Shown here: positions 1-9,480 of the stretch, in pieces | How the letters are laid out: every line of letters begins with the position of its first letter | Numbering within the stretch: the first letter of the stretch is position 1 | Assembly: GCA_900555855.1 (NCBI GenBank) | Contig: USML01000039.1 | Span: 1-15,711, forward strand | From: an uncultured Eubacteriales bacterium | Lineage (GTDB): Bacteria; Bacillota; Clostridia; Oscillospirales; Butyricicoccaceae | Direction: 5' to 3' | DNA: 15,711 nt | Made by a program: the position numbers and the translations under genes | The notes under the pieces: model-generated | Told to the model about the DNA's origin: nothing | Database searches by the model: none | Seen by the model: only the letters and a program-made list of their open reading frames with translations

Positions 1-148
1 GGTCCGCTCCGGCGCCATTGACGTGGTGGTGGTGGACTCCGTGGCGGCCCTGGTGCCCCGGGCGGAGATCGAGGGCGAAATGGGCGACAGTTATGTGGGC
101 CTGCAGGCCCGGCTGATGAGCCAGGCCCTGCGGAAGCTGGCCGGCTCC
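1..148 (+). other. recA: RecA internal fragment (Walker B region)
   Basis: The first 49 or so codons (frame starting at base 2) match the central RecA ATPase core: [19 protein letters not shown] (Walker B strand), then [10 protein letters not shown], then [17 protein letters not shown]. This corresponds to roughly residues 130-180 of a 350-residue RecA. The next expected RecA segment (the serine/asparagine-rich stretch leading to the NQIR motif of loop L2) is missing and Rrf2 sequence follows instead. Codon choice (GCC, CTG, GTG) resembles the rest of the window, so the fragment may come from the same or a related genome. RecA identity is secure from these motifs. It is not a functional gene here. 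Confidence 0.9.
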
Positions 149-400
149 GGTATCGTCTGCGCCCAGAAGGGCGCCAGCGGCGGCTATTCCCTGGCCATGG
201 ATCCCCGGGATATTTCTCTCGGCCTTATCATCGAGAGCATCGACGGGCCCTTTGAGCTGAACCACTGTCTCAACGAGGAATACGACTGCACCCGGGTGAA
301 GGACAAGCGCGTCTGTCAGTTCCATCATATTTTCGACGAGTTGAACGCAAAGCTCAAAAAGGAGCTTTACGATATCAAAATGGATTCTTTCAAAAAATAA
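2..400 (+). CDS. Rrf2-family regulator, C-terminal part, joined in frame to a RecA fragment (probable chimera)
   Basis: The frame is open from the window edge to a TAA at 398-400. Two unrelated proteins are seen. Up to about base 148 it is RecA. From there it is the second half of an Rrf2/IscR-type transcription factor: the wing motif GASGGYSLA, then a dimerisation helix and three cysteines (in NHC, YDC and RVC, spaced 7 and 9 residues) in the region where Rrf2 proteins bind an Fe-S cluster, then the usual long C-terminal helix rich in Lys and Asp. The normal N-terminal helix-turn-helix of about 55 residues is absent, because RecA sequence stands in its place. It lies 17 bases before reverse rubrerythrin, so the intact parent regulator probably controls an oxidative-stress operon; that role is inferred. 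The reading as Rrf2 is firm. Whether the fusion exists in a cell is doubtful. Confidence 0.75.
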   Translation, partial: VRSGAIDVVVVDSVAALVPRAEIEGEMGDSYVGLQARLMSQALRKLAGSGIVCAQKGASGGYSLAMDPRDISLGLIIESIDGPFELNHCLNEEYDCTRVKDKRVCQFHHIFDELNAKLKKELYDIKMDSFKK

Positions 401-417
401 CATTGGAGGTAACAACG

Positions 418-984
418 ATGAAAAAATGGGTATGTCCTGTGTGCGGTTATGTTCATGAAGGCGAGCAGCCCCCGGAGAAGTGTCCCCAGTGCGGCGTCCC
501 CGGCTCCAAGTTTGTAGAGCAGAAGGCCGATATGGCCTGGGCCTCCGAGCATGTGGTGGGCGTCGGCCATCAGTTTGGCGCAGATGTCCCCGCTGAGGTC
601 CAGCAGGAGATCATCGACGGTCTGCGCGCCAACTTCACCGGCGAATGCACCGAGGTTGGCATGTATCTGGCCATGGCCCGCGTGGCCCATCGGGAGGGCT
701 ATCCCGAGATCGGCCTGTATTGGGAAAAGGCCGCCCATGAGGAAGCGGAGCACGCCGCGAAGTTTGCCGAGCTTCTGGGCGAGGTGATCACCGATTCCAC
801 CAAGAAGAATCTGGAGCTTCGCGTGGAAGCCGAAAACGGCGCCACCGCCGGTAAGACCGATCTGGCCAAGCTCTGCAAGAAGTATAATCTGGACGCCCTG
901 CACGATACCATCCATGAGATGGCCCGCGACGAGGCGAGACACGGCAAGGCCTTCGCCGGCCTGCTGAAGCGGTATTTCGGTTAA
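418..984 (+). CDS. Reverse rubrerythrin (rubredoxin domain N-terminal)
   Basis: A non-haem iron protein that reduces hydrogen peroxide (and in clostridia also oxygen) in the cytoplasm, with electrons fed through its rubredoxin centre. The 188 residues start with a rubredoxin-type Fe(SCys)4 site (C6, C9, C22, C25 in CPVCGY and CPQCGVP). A four-helix diiron domain follows, with ligand motifs ECTEVGMY (76-83), EEAEH (108-112) and DEARH (171-175). Having the rubredoxin domain first is the opposite order to classical rubrerythrin, hence 'reverse'; the length is typical for the clostridial type. The ATG at 418 was chosen over an upstream in-frame TTG because GGAGGT at 405-410 lies 7 bases before it. 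It follows the Rrf2 gene by 17 bases, which suggests co-transcription and redox control, and it is closed by the terminator at 1006-1033. The annotation is confident. Confidence 0.95.
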   Translation: MKKWVCPVCGYVHEGEQPPEKCPQCGVPGSKFVEQKADMAWASEHVVGVGHQFGADVPAEVQQEIIDGLRANFTGECTEVGMYLAMARVAHREGYPEIGLYWEKAAHEEAEHAAKFAELLGEVITDSTKKNLELRVEAENGATAGKTDLAKLCKKYNLDALHDTIHEMARDEARHGKAFAGLLKRYFG

Positions 985-1005
985 GCGAAATTATCTTATA
1001 GCATC

Positions 1006-1040
1006 AAGGGAAGCGGCTTTTGCCGCTTCCCTTTTCTTTT
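1006..1040 (+). terminator. Rho-independent terminator after reverse rubrerythrin
   Basis: A perfect 12-bp stem (AAGGGAAGCGGC at 1006-1017 pairing with 1022-1033) closes on a TTTT loop and is followed by a T-rich run (1032-1040). It begins 21 bases after the rubrerythrin stop. On the minus strand the hairpin lacks a clean U tract, so it is best read as the plus-strand terminator. It may also slow convergent transcription arriving from the anti-sigma gene. Confidence 0.9.
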
Positions 1041-1069
1041 GCTTTCTTTTGCTGTATCTGCGCGTTATT

Positions 1070-1930
1070 TCAGATTTCTGCCGGCGGTTTCTGCCGCTGC
1101 CATTTCAGGAGAAGCAGCAGCAGGGCCCAGAGCGCCATGGCCGTCAGGGCGATCATGGAAAGATCCCGCGGCAGCGCATAGCTAGCCCAGCTTTTTCCCT
1201 TTACCAGCAGCGTGGCCAGAAGCCAGCCCGCCGGCAGGGTCAGCCCCTGCAAAAAGCGGTATCGCAGCGGCTTTACCGCCAGCGCCGCCAACGCCAGCAC
1301 CGCCGCCAACACCGCCGCGGCAGCGCCGTAATAATTCAGCGCCAGCCGGGGCAGCGCCCAGCCGCCCGCATCCGCCGCTGTGCCGTAAAGCAGCGCGTCG
1401 TCCTGCCCGTTGTTCTGGGCATAAAAAACGATCATGCCCTTCTGCCGGGGCAGCGTGACGCTCTGCCGCCCGGCCTGCGGCTCCCCGCCGTCCAGCAGAG
1501 TGGTCCATGCCTCCAGCTGATAGACCGGCGCGCCGGTCTCATCTGTCCAGCTGACGCAGGAAACATGGCGCACTGCCGGAGAAAAGACGATGCACAGCGC
1601 ATCCCCCACCGCCGCCGTCTCCGGCGCAGCCTGCCCGGCCGAAAGATATTCCGGCGCAGACAGCCGGGAAAACACCGCCGCGGCCACGGCCAGCGCCGCC
1701 AGCACCGCCGCCAGCAGGCGGACATATTTTTCCCGCAGCAGCAGCTTCCGCAGACGCTTCACCGGCAGCTCCGGCTCCCTTGGCGTCTCCCGGAAAAGGC
1801 GTTCCTGCTCCGCCCGGCAGTCCGGACATTGCTCCAGATGCCGCCGGACAAAGGCCGCGCTCTCCGGCCCGGCCAGCCCTTCCAGATAAAGCGGCAGCAG
1901 ATCCCGCGTGATGGCGCATTCCTGTTTCAT
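1070..1930 (-). CDS. Membrane-bound zinc-finger anti-sigma factor
   Basis: Probable inhibitor of the ECF sigma factor encoded immediately upstream. The 286 residues open with a cytoplasmic anti-sigma zinc-finger domain: H31, C35 and C38 form the HxxxCxxC core (RHLEQCPDC) and C5 is a candidate fourth ligand. A predicted membrane helix at about 71-88 is followed by an outside-facing segment (about 90-198) that could sense the signal. Three further hydrophobic segments follow (about 201-219, 229-243, 257-275) before a basic, proline-containing tail. Its ATG overlaps the sigma stop in an ATGA (1927-1930), with AAGGAG about 10 bases upstream inside the sigma gene, so translation is probably coupled to keep the pair in balance. 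The signal is not evident from sequence. The zinc-finger and gene pairing make the class call good; the topology is by eye. Confidence 0.85.
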   Translation of the reverse strand: MKQECAITRDLLPLYLEGLAGPESAAFVRRHLEQCPDCRAEQERLFRETPREPELPVKRLRKLLLREKYVRLLAAVLAALAVAAAVFSRLSAPEYLSAGQAAPETAAVGDALCIVFSPAVRHVSCVSWTDETGAPVYQLEAWTTLLDGGEPQAGRQSVTLPRQKGMIVFYAQNNGQDDALLYGTAADAGGWALPRLALNYYGAAAAVLAAVLALAALAVKPLRYRFLQGLTLPAGWLLATLLVKGKSWASYALPRDLSMIALTAMALWALLLLLLKWQRQKPPAEI

Positions 1931-2418
1931 GATGGTTCCAGCTCCTTCCGCAATTTTTCACGGGCACGATAGAATGTGACGCAGGCCCAGTTTTCCGTCC
2001 GGCCAAAGAGCCGGCCGATCTCCCGGAAGCTCAGCTCGCCGTAGACCCGCCAGAGAAACACCTCCCGGTAAGGCTCCGGCAGGGTGTGCAGCGCCTGCCG
2101 GGCCCGGTCGGCCTCGCTGCGCTCGATCAGCTGCTCCTCCGGGCCCTTTTCCCGGGCGGGCAGCGCCAGCTCCTCCACCGGCGTGCTGCGGTCCAGACGC
2201 TTTTCCCGCCGTTTCTGCGAAAGCCAGCGATTTTTTGCGATGCGCAGCAGCCAGGTCTCCAGCGCACATTCGCCGCGAAAGCCCGGGAGACGCTCCATGG
2301 CCTGCACAAAGGTCTCCGCCGCCAGCTCCTCCGCCTGCGCCGGGTCGCCGCAGAGCTTCACCAGCGAAGCATAGACCTGCCGGAAGCAGGCCTGATACAG
2401 CTGCTCCATGGTGATCAC
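1927..2418 (-). CDS. ECF-type RNA polymerase sigma factor
   Basis: An extracytoplasmic-function sigma-70 factor of 163 residues that directs RNA polymerase to a stress or envelope regulon. Region 2 spans about residues 8-75, with the core-binding and -10 melting helices around AEELAAETFVQAMERLPGF and the following WLLRIAKNRWLSQKRR. After a short linker, region 4 (about 108-160) carries a helix-turn-helix, ELSFREIGRLFGRTENW. The length is typical of the class. The start is taken as GTG at 2418, because GGGGGTGAG (2422-2430) lies just upstream; an ATG three codons later is too far from it. The gene overlaps the anti-sigma gene by 4 bases. A candidate ECF-type promoter precedes it, suggesting autoregulation. 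The exact ECF group cannot be assigned by eye. Confidence 0.92.
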   Translation of the reverse strand: MITMEQLYQACFRQVYASLVKLCGDPAQAEELAAETFVQAMERLPGFRGECALETWLLRIAKNRWLSQKRREKRLDRSTPVEELALPAREKGPEEQLIERSEADRARQALHTLPEPYREVFLWRVYGELSFREIGRLFGRTENWACVTFYRAREKLRKELEPS

Positions 2419-2437
2419 ATTCTCACCCCCTCGCCTG

Positions 2438-2466
2438 TTAGACGCTTTCGCGCCGGAAATCTTACA
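2438..2466 (-). promoter_or_regulatory. Candidate autoregulated ECF sigma promoter
   Basis: Read on the minus strand, TGTAAG (2466-2461) and CGTCTAA (2444-2438) are separated by 16 bases. Firmicutes ECF factors commonly recognise a -35 like TGAAAC or TGTAAC and a CGTC -10 at this spacing, and often control their own operon. A start a few bases downstream would give a leader of only about 15 bases, just enough for the ribosome binding site before the GTG at 2418. It lies between the terminator of the preceding operon and the sigma gene, where a promoter is needed. Confidence 0.65.
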
Positions 2467-2474
2467 AAAAATCG

Positions 2475-2504
2475 CAGAAAAAAGCGCGGAAGCTCCGCGC
2501 TTTT
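2475..2504 (-). terminator. Rho-independent terminator of the alaS-comEC-holA operon
   Basis: On the minus strand a GC-rich stem (GCGCGGA at 2484-2490 with TCCGCGC at 2494-2500) is extended by A/T pairs on both sides (2480-2483 with 2501-2504). It has a 3-base loop and is followed by a run of six T (2483-2478). It starts one or two bases after the TAA of the RNase M5-like gene, so it closes that operon and insulates the sigma-factor promoter that follows. Confidence 0.88.
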
Positions 2505-2505
2505 A

Positions 2506-3105
2506 TTATTTTTCCGCTTCTTCGCCCCAGAGCCGCCGGGCCAGCGTCTGCAGCGCTTCCAGATCGGTAACGCAGTTCAGCACCTGCAGCAGGGCCTTTC
2601 CACTCAGCCGCTGGGGCAGCTCCAGCGCCTGCAGCAGGCGCGTCCGACGGGCGGCGCTGTCCTTCCCGCCGGAAAGGCCCAGGGCATAAAGCTCCGCCCG
2701 GGTGATCCCGCCGTGGGGGCGGGGCGTTTTGTCCAGCGCGCCGCTTCTGCGGACGGCCTCCAGAATGACCTCCTCCGGAACGCCCTCCACCCCCAGCTTG
2801 CCCTCCTTGGAAGCATGGGCCTTGCGCTTTTCCTTGCCGTAAAGATCGGGCAGATATGCGTGGTAGACCGTTCCCTCGGAAAGGATCCCCCGCAGGTAAT
2901 TGCGGATGACAAAGCCCGCGCCGTCCGGATCGGTAAAAATCAGCAGGCCCCGCTCCCGGGCCAGCCGCCGCAGCAGCGCCCGCTTTTCCGGCTGCTTGAA
3001 GATGCCAAAGCCCTCCGTGGTGAGGATCAGTCCGTCAAAGATGCCGGAAAGCTTGATCTGATCATACTTCCCCTCCACCAGGATCACAGGCTCCAGCGGG
3101 ATCAT
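2506..3105 (-). CDS. RNase M5-like TOPRIM protein (TOPRIM plus DUF4093)
   Basis: A 199-residue protein resembling ribonuclease M5, which trims 5S rRNA precursors in Firmicutes. The N-terminal TOPRIM domain has the acidic motif VEG (E11) and the metal-binding pair in TDPDGAG (D59 and D61). A linker with KLGVEGVPEE resembles the GIGVEHA stretch of RNase M5. The C-terminal part (about 120-199) contains an ITRAELYALGLSGG segment, matching DUF4093. The ATG at 3105 overlaps the holA stop as ATGA and has GGAGGG 7 bases upstream; a longer open frame further upstream lies inside holA and is rejected. RNase M5 genes usually sit next to ksgA; here it is the last gene of an alaS-comEC-holA operon, so a substrate other than 5S rRNA is possible. 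The family call is good, the substrate uncertain. Confidence 0.8.
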   Translation of the reverse strand: MIPLEPVILVEGKYDQIKLSGIFDGLILTTEGFGIFKQPEKRALLRRLARERGLLIFTDPDGAGFVIRNYLRGILSEGTVYHAYLPDLYGKEKRKAHASKEGKLGVEGVPEEVILEAVRRSGALDKTPRPHGGITRAELYALGLSGGKDSAARRTRLLQALELPQRLSGKALLQVLNCVTDLEALQTLARRLWGEEAEK

Positions 3106-4145
3106 TGCGCGCCCTCCGCAAGCTGCAGAAGCAGCAGCTCCAGCGTGCGCTGCCCATCGGGCAGGCTGCTCTTCAGGGCCAAATCCGTCTCCAGACAGGC
3201 CAGCTGCGCCTGCCGCAGCTCTGCCAGGCCGCACCGCCGGGCGCTCTGGATCAGGCGGCGGGCGGGGTAGCTGGAAGCGTAGCCCAAAAGCTTCGCCACC
3301 TCCGTCTCGCTTTTGCCGGCGCTGATGGCCAGCTTCGCCCCATAGAGCCGCTGCATCTGCTTCGTAAGCACCGCGAGGATCATCACCGGTTCCTGCTTCA
3401 GGTCAAACAGATCCCGCAGGATCATCAGCGCCTTGCTGTGCTGCCGAGCCACAACGCTGTCCACCAGCTCGAAGACGGTGGCCTCCAGCACGCGGGAGCC
3501 CAGCGCGTCGATATCCGACCGGCGGATGTCCTCCTCCCGGGTGCCGGCGGCGATCTTCTGGATCTCCGTCAGCAGATTTTCCATGGAAGTGCCGCAGAGG
3601 AACATCAGATATTCGCATTCCGCCGGAGCGATGCGCTTGCCCAGCTGCTGAAAATGCCGCTGGATCCAGAGGATCAGGCTGGCGGCGGAGGACTGCTGAA
3701 ACTCCACCGGACAGCCCTCCTGCTGCAGAAGCTTCCAGAGGTTCAGCCGCTTGTCCGGCTTGAACTCCTGCGCGTCGTAATAAAACACCAGGCAGAGATA
3801 TTCCGGCAGATTTGCGATCAGCTGGGGCAGATATTCCTTCATCGGCCCCGCCGGCTGCATCAGGTTATAATCCCGGACGATCACCAGCTTACGCTCCGAC
3901 CCCATGGGGACGCTATCCACCGCGTCGGACAAGCTCTGAACGGAGACCTGCTCCCCATCCAGCAGGATCACATTGAACTCCGGAAAGGCGCCCTGACAGA
4001 GCTGCCGCAGCTCCCGGAGATAATGCCGCTTCAGATAGCCCTCTTCCCCATAAAAAAGATAGAGCCGTCCCGGTGCGCCGGCCGCAAGCTCGCTTTTCAG
4101 CCGCTTCAGCCCCTCTGCGCCGTCGGAAGTTTTTTTCGTCGCCAT
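3102..4145 (-). CDS. holA: DNA polymerase III delta subunit
   Basis: The delta subunit of the clamp loader opens the beta clamp so that it can be placed on primed DNA. The 347 residues are close to the family norm. The N-terminal RLYLFYGEEGYLKRHYLREL segment (about 27-46) is the usual start of the AAA+-like domain. It is followed by the FPEFNVILLDGEQ and SVPMGSERKLVIVRD stretches (about 55-91) expected of delta. The C-terminal collar domain (about 215-345) has the RVLEATVFELVDSV and ILRDLFDLKQEPVMILAVL helices. AGGTGA sits about 5 bases before the ATG at 4145, inside the end of comEC, and the gap to the comEC stop is 4 bases. The comEC-holA order is conserved in Bacillus; the rpsT gene usually nearby is not present. 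Highly confident. Confidence 0.95.
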   Translation of the reverse strand: MATKKTSDGAEGLKRLKSELAAGAPGRLYLFYGEEGYLKRHYLRELRQLCQGAFPEFNVILLDGEQVSVQSLSDAVDSVPMGSERKLVIVRDYNLMQPAGPMKEYLPQLIANLPEYLCLVFYYDAQEFKPDKRLNLWKLLQQEGCPVEFQQSSAASLILWIQRHFQQLGKRIAPAECEYLMFLCGTSMENLLTEIQKIAAGTREEDIRRSDIDALGSRVLEATVFELVDSVVARQHSKALMILRDLFDLKQEPVMILAVLTKQMQRLYGAKLAISAGKSETEVAKLLGYASSYPARRLIQSARRCGLAELRQAQLACLETDLALKSSLPDGQRTLELLLLQLAEGAQ

Positions 4146-4149
4146 GGAA

Positions 4150-6372
4150 TCACCTCATGTAAGAAATGGCCGCGCCCTCGCTGCCCACCCTCCGGATGGG
4201 AACGCCGCAGCATCGCTCCGGCAGGTCGCTGTCGTAGCTGCCGGAGATGCAGTAGATCTGCCTTGGCTGCGCCGCGGCAAACAGACGGTAAAGCACCCGG
4301 AAGTCCTGGGCCTGCCCGCCGTCCAGGATCAGGACATCCGCCCGGCAGTCCTGCTGCTGCAGAGCTTCCAGCAGCGGCTTTTTCTTCAGCCCGGCGGCCA
4401 GAAGCACAGAGCTTCGCTGCCCCAGCAGGCGGCAGAGATAGCTTTTGTCGGAAAGCTGCACAAGCTCCGCCGTAAAGTCTCCGCACTTGACAGCGCCTGT
4501 CTTTTTATAGTATCTTGCGCCATAGACCTCATATTCCCCGGGAAGGGCTCCGCTTGCGGAGGGCAGAAGGAGCGTCTGCGGGCGGGCCTCCTCCAGCAGC
4601 GGCAAAAGGCCGCCCTGACTTTTATAGCCCTCCCCGGTACACAGCACAAGGCCCGTCTCGGCCGCGTTCCAGCGGGTCATGGCCTCCGCCAGGGCCTCTC
4701 CGGCGGTCTCTCGCCGGGCGCCGGCGTTGATCACGCAGACCTCCTCTCCCCGCAGCAGCAGGACGGCCTGTCCGCCGGAATTGACGATCTGCAGCGTTCC
4801 AAAGACGGCGCGCTCCGCCGCCGTGAGCATGACCGCCGCCGAAAGCAAAGCGCCCGCCGCCAGGAGCGTTTTCCGGCTGGAAAGCCGTTCGCCTTTCCAG
4901 AGCAGCAATACCAACAGGATCAGGCCGCTGAAGACCGCCAAAAACAGATTTGCGCTGTCCGTCGCGGCAAAGCGCAGGCCGAGCGCGCTCTTTACCGCCG
5001 TCACGACCCACCAGAGGGGCCAGCGGGCGACCCAGCGGGCAAACAGAGCCGCCGCCGGCATGGACGCCAGAGAGATCACCAGCGTCAGGATCCCCAGCTC
5101 CATGCTCAGCGCCACCGCCCACAGGATCAGAATATTATACAGCAGGCTCAGCAGGGGCACCGTCTCAAAAAACAGCAGATTCAGCGGCAGGGTGAACAGC
5201 GTGGCCGCCAGCGAGGAAGCCGCCGTGGACGCGATATAAAACAGCAGCTTGCGCAGCCAGGGCCGGGAGAGCTTGTTCAGCGGCGCGGTAAAGGCCCGCT
5301 GCAGCGGACCGGCCAGCAGGATCAGACCCAGCGTCGCCCCGAAGGACAGCAGCAGCCCGGGGCTGAGACAGCTGAAGGGATCCTGCGCCGTCAGCAGCAA
5401 AAGCGCAGCCGCCAGCGCGGTCAAGGGGTCTTTTTCCTCCTTCAGCCAGAAGGAGCCTGCCCAGAACAGCAGCATCACGCCCGCCCGCACCACCGATGCG
5501 GGAAATCCTACGATGGCCCCGTAGCAAAACACCACCGGGATCGCCAGCAGCAGGCCCCTCTTTTTGCCCAGCAGCCAGATCATGGCCCCGGCCAGAATGG
5601 AAACATGCAGGCCGGAGACGGCGGTAATGTGGCGGGTTCCGCTGAGGGTCAGCGCCCGCTCCAGCTCGCTGCCGGAAGGGGCCTTTTGCCCGCAGAGCAG
5701 GGCGGAAAGCAGCGTTCCCTCGTCGCCGGGGAGCAGCGTGCCGATGCGCTGGGCCATCCTTCGGGAAAAGACCCGCATCCGCCGCAGCGCAGTCATGGCC
5801 GCGCCCGGTTCCAGGGTTTCCGGGCCTTCCTGGGAGACGGTCAGCAGCAATCCCCGGGGCAAAAGCCCAGTCCGCCAGTCCCGGCTGGCGGCGTGCAGCG
5901 TCCCCTGAAAGGTCAGAACATCCCCCGGTGCGCCCTCCGGCGTGCCATCCAGCAGATAGAGCTTCACCCGGCGGCGGCAGGCCACGCCGTCCGCCTGCGT
6001 CAGGATCCCCTCCGCCGTGCCGTAGGAGATATGGCTCTCGGCATAATCCGTCAGCTCCACCCGCAGCGTTCCGGCATAGCCGTCCAGCTTCTGCGCAGGC
6101 AGCAGCGCGGCGCAGCCATAGACGCAGCACCAGAGCCAGCCCGCTGTCAGGCCCAGCAGCAGCGCCCGGAAGCGGGGCGTTTCCTCCCGCAGCAGCAGCG
6201 TCAGCCCGGCGCACAGCAGCATGGCGATGGCGCCTGTCAGCAGCATGGCTGCCGGGATATGCGCTGCCCTCGCCAGAAGCAGGGTGAAGGTCAGCGCCAT
6301 CAGGAAAAAAGCGGCAGAAAAGCACAGCAGCCTTCTGGGCTGCCGGCCCTTCTGCCACTTGATCCGCAGCAT
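4150..6372 (-). CDS. comEC: ComEC/Rec2 DNA-uptake channel with degenerate beta-lactamase-like domain
   Basis: The inner-membrane channel for single-stranded DNA entry during transformation, 740 residues. An N-terminal hydrophobic pair (about 15-88) leads into a DUF4131/OB-like external region (about 95-190). The competence core (about 215-490) follows, with the characteristic HITAVSGLHVSIL motif (248-260) and many membrane helices. The C-terminal soluble part (about 524-740) has the shape of the metallo-beta-lactamase domain but not its metal site. Where the family has VGQGDA it reads VNSGGQA (530-536), and where HxHxDHxGG is expected it reads GEGYKSQGG (580-588). The family places DNA-strand degradation in this domain, so it is probably not a nuclease here. 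The start lacks a clear ribosome binding site and lies 6 bases after the HIT stop, so reinitiation is likely. Other late competence genes are outside this window. Confidence 0.92.
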   Translation of the reverse strand: MLRIKWQKGRQPRRLLCFSAAFFLMALTFTLLLARAAHIPAAMLLTGAIAMLLCAGLTLLLREETPRFRALLLGLTAGWLWCCVYGCAALLPAQKLDGYAGTLRVELTDYAESHISYGTAEGILTQADGVACRRRVKLYLLDGTPEGAPGDVLTFQGTLHAASRDWRTGLLPRGLLLTVSQEGPETLEPGAAMTALRRMRVFSRRMAQRIGTLLPGDEGTLLSALLCGQKAPSGSELERALTLSGTRHITAVSGLHVSILAGAMIWLLGKKRGLLLAIPVVFCYGAIVGFPASVVRAGVMLLFWAGSFWLKEEKDPLTALAAALLLLTAQDPFSCLSPGLLLSFGATLGLILLAGPLQRAFTAPLNKLSRPWLRKLLFYIASTAASSLAATLFTLPLNLLFFETVPLLSLLYNILILWAVALSMELGILTLVISLASMPAAALFARWVARWPLWWVVTAVKSALGLRFAATDSANLFLAVFSGLILLVLLLWKGERLSSRKTLLAAGALLSAAVMLTAAERAVFGTLQIVNSGGQAVLLLRGEEVCVINAGARRETAGEALAEAMTRWNAAETGLVLCTGEGYKSQGGLLPLLEEARPQTLLLPSASGALPGEYEVYGARYYKKTGAVKCGDFTAELVQLSDKSYLCRLLGQRSSVLLAAGLKKKPLLEALQQQDCRADVLILDGGQAQDFRVLYRLFAAAQPRQIYCISGSYDSDLPERCCGVPIRRVGSEGAAISYMR

Positions 6373-6378
6373 TTTATG

Positions 6379-6738
6379 TTATGCCATGGGCCCCAGCAGC
6401 TTGCCGCCCAGCAGATGGAAATGCAGATGCATCACCGTCTGTCCGGCGTCTGCGCCCACATTGGTCACCACGCGCCAGCCGCCCGTCAGGCCCTCCTGCT
6501 CCGCCAGCTTGGCGGCCACCTCATAAATATGGGCCACCAGCGCGGAGTTTTGCCTGCCGATCTCCGCAGCCGAAGCGATATGCGCCTTGGGGACGATGAG
6601 GATATGGGTGGGCGCAGCGGGCTCGATGTCCCGGAAGGCATAGCACAGCGTATCCTCATAGACCTTGGTGGAAGGGATCTCGCCTCGGATGATCCTGCAG
6701 AAAATGCAGTCGGACTGGTAATTCAAAACATCAGACAT
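6379..6738 (-). CDS. HIT-family nucleotide hydrolase (HinT type)
   Basis: A small purine-nucleoside phosphoramidate hydrolase of the histidine-triad family, 119 residues, cytoplasmic. The triad HLHFHLL (H104, H106, H108) is intact. It is preceded by GADAGQTV, which in HinT contacts the nucleotide phosphate, and followed by the usual GG. The N-terminal C11 and C14 (CIFC) together with a downstream histidine form the zinc site seen in many bacterial HinT proteins. A strong GGAGGGAG lies 7 bases before the ATG at 6738, in the 21-base gap after alaS. HinT enzymes can cleave aminoacyl-adenylates released by aminoacyl-tRNA synthetases, which gives a plausible reason for a place directly after alaS; that link is inferred. 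Confidence 0.94.
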   Translation of the reverse strand: MSDVLNYQSDCIFCRIIRGEIPSTKVYEDTLCYAFRDIEPAAPTHILIVPKAHIASAAEIGRQNSALVAHIYEVAAKLAEQEGLTGGWRVVTNVGADAGQTVMHLHFHLLGGKLLGPMA

Positions 6739-6759
6739 GGCTTTTCTCCCTCCGTTTTT

Positions 6760-9405
<2,646 letters not shown>

Positions 9406-9447
9406 CCTCATGACCTCTTTTTAATAAAAAATACAAGATGATAGTAT

Positions 9448-9476
9448 ATCTTAGCACAAAGCCGCGCTTTTGCCAA
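9448..9476 (-). promoter_or_regulatory. Housekeeping sigma promoter for alaS
   Basis: On the minus strand TTGGCA (9476-9471) and TAAGAT (9453-9448) are separated by exactly 17 bases, a near-consensus sigma-A promoter in the only AT-rich gap of the minus-strand cluster. The predicted start, about 7 bases downstream, would give a leader of about 35 bases before the ATG at 9405. The gene upstream stops at 9481, so the promoter begins within 5 bases of that stop and no terminator separates the two units. Confidence 0.8.
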
Positions 9477-9480
9477 TACT

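Noticed and set aside
1-400. A novel RecA-Rrf2 fusion protein as a new redox-linked recombination regulator
   Set aside because: The join lies within sequence both parents could share, both halves lose their essential domains, and the opposite end of the window shows the same kind of defect.
403-417. TTG at 403 as the start of the rubrerythrin
   Set aside because: It would place the start inside the ribosome binding site and add MEVTT before the family-typical MKKWVC start.
1049-1972. A 307-codon plus-strand open frame after the rubrerythrin terminator
   Set aside because: Antisense to the anti-sigma gene, extremely rich in Arg, Gln and Pro, and directly after a terminator with no promoter.
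3106-3234. Longer start for the RNase M5-like gene at 3234
   Set aside because: The extra 43 codons are an out-of-frame reading of holA. ATG at 3105 has a GGAGGG site at good spacing.
9458-9471. Small AAAGC/GCTTT inverted repeat as a terminator after the U32 gene
   Set aside because: Only 5 bp with no U tract, and it falls in the spacer of the alaS promoter.
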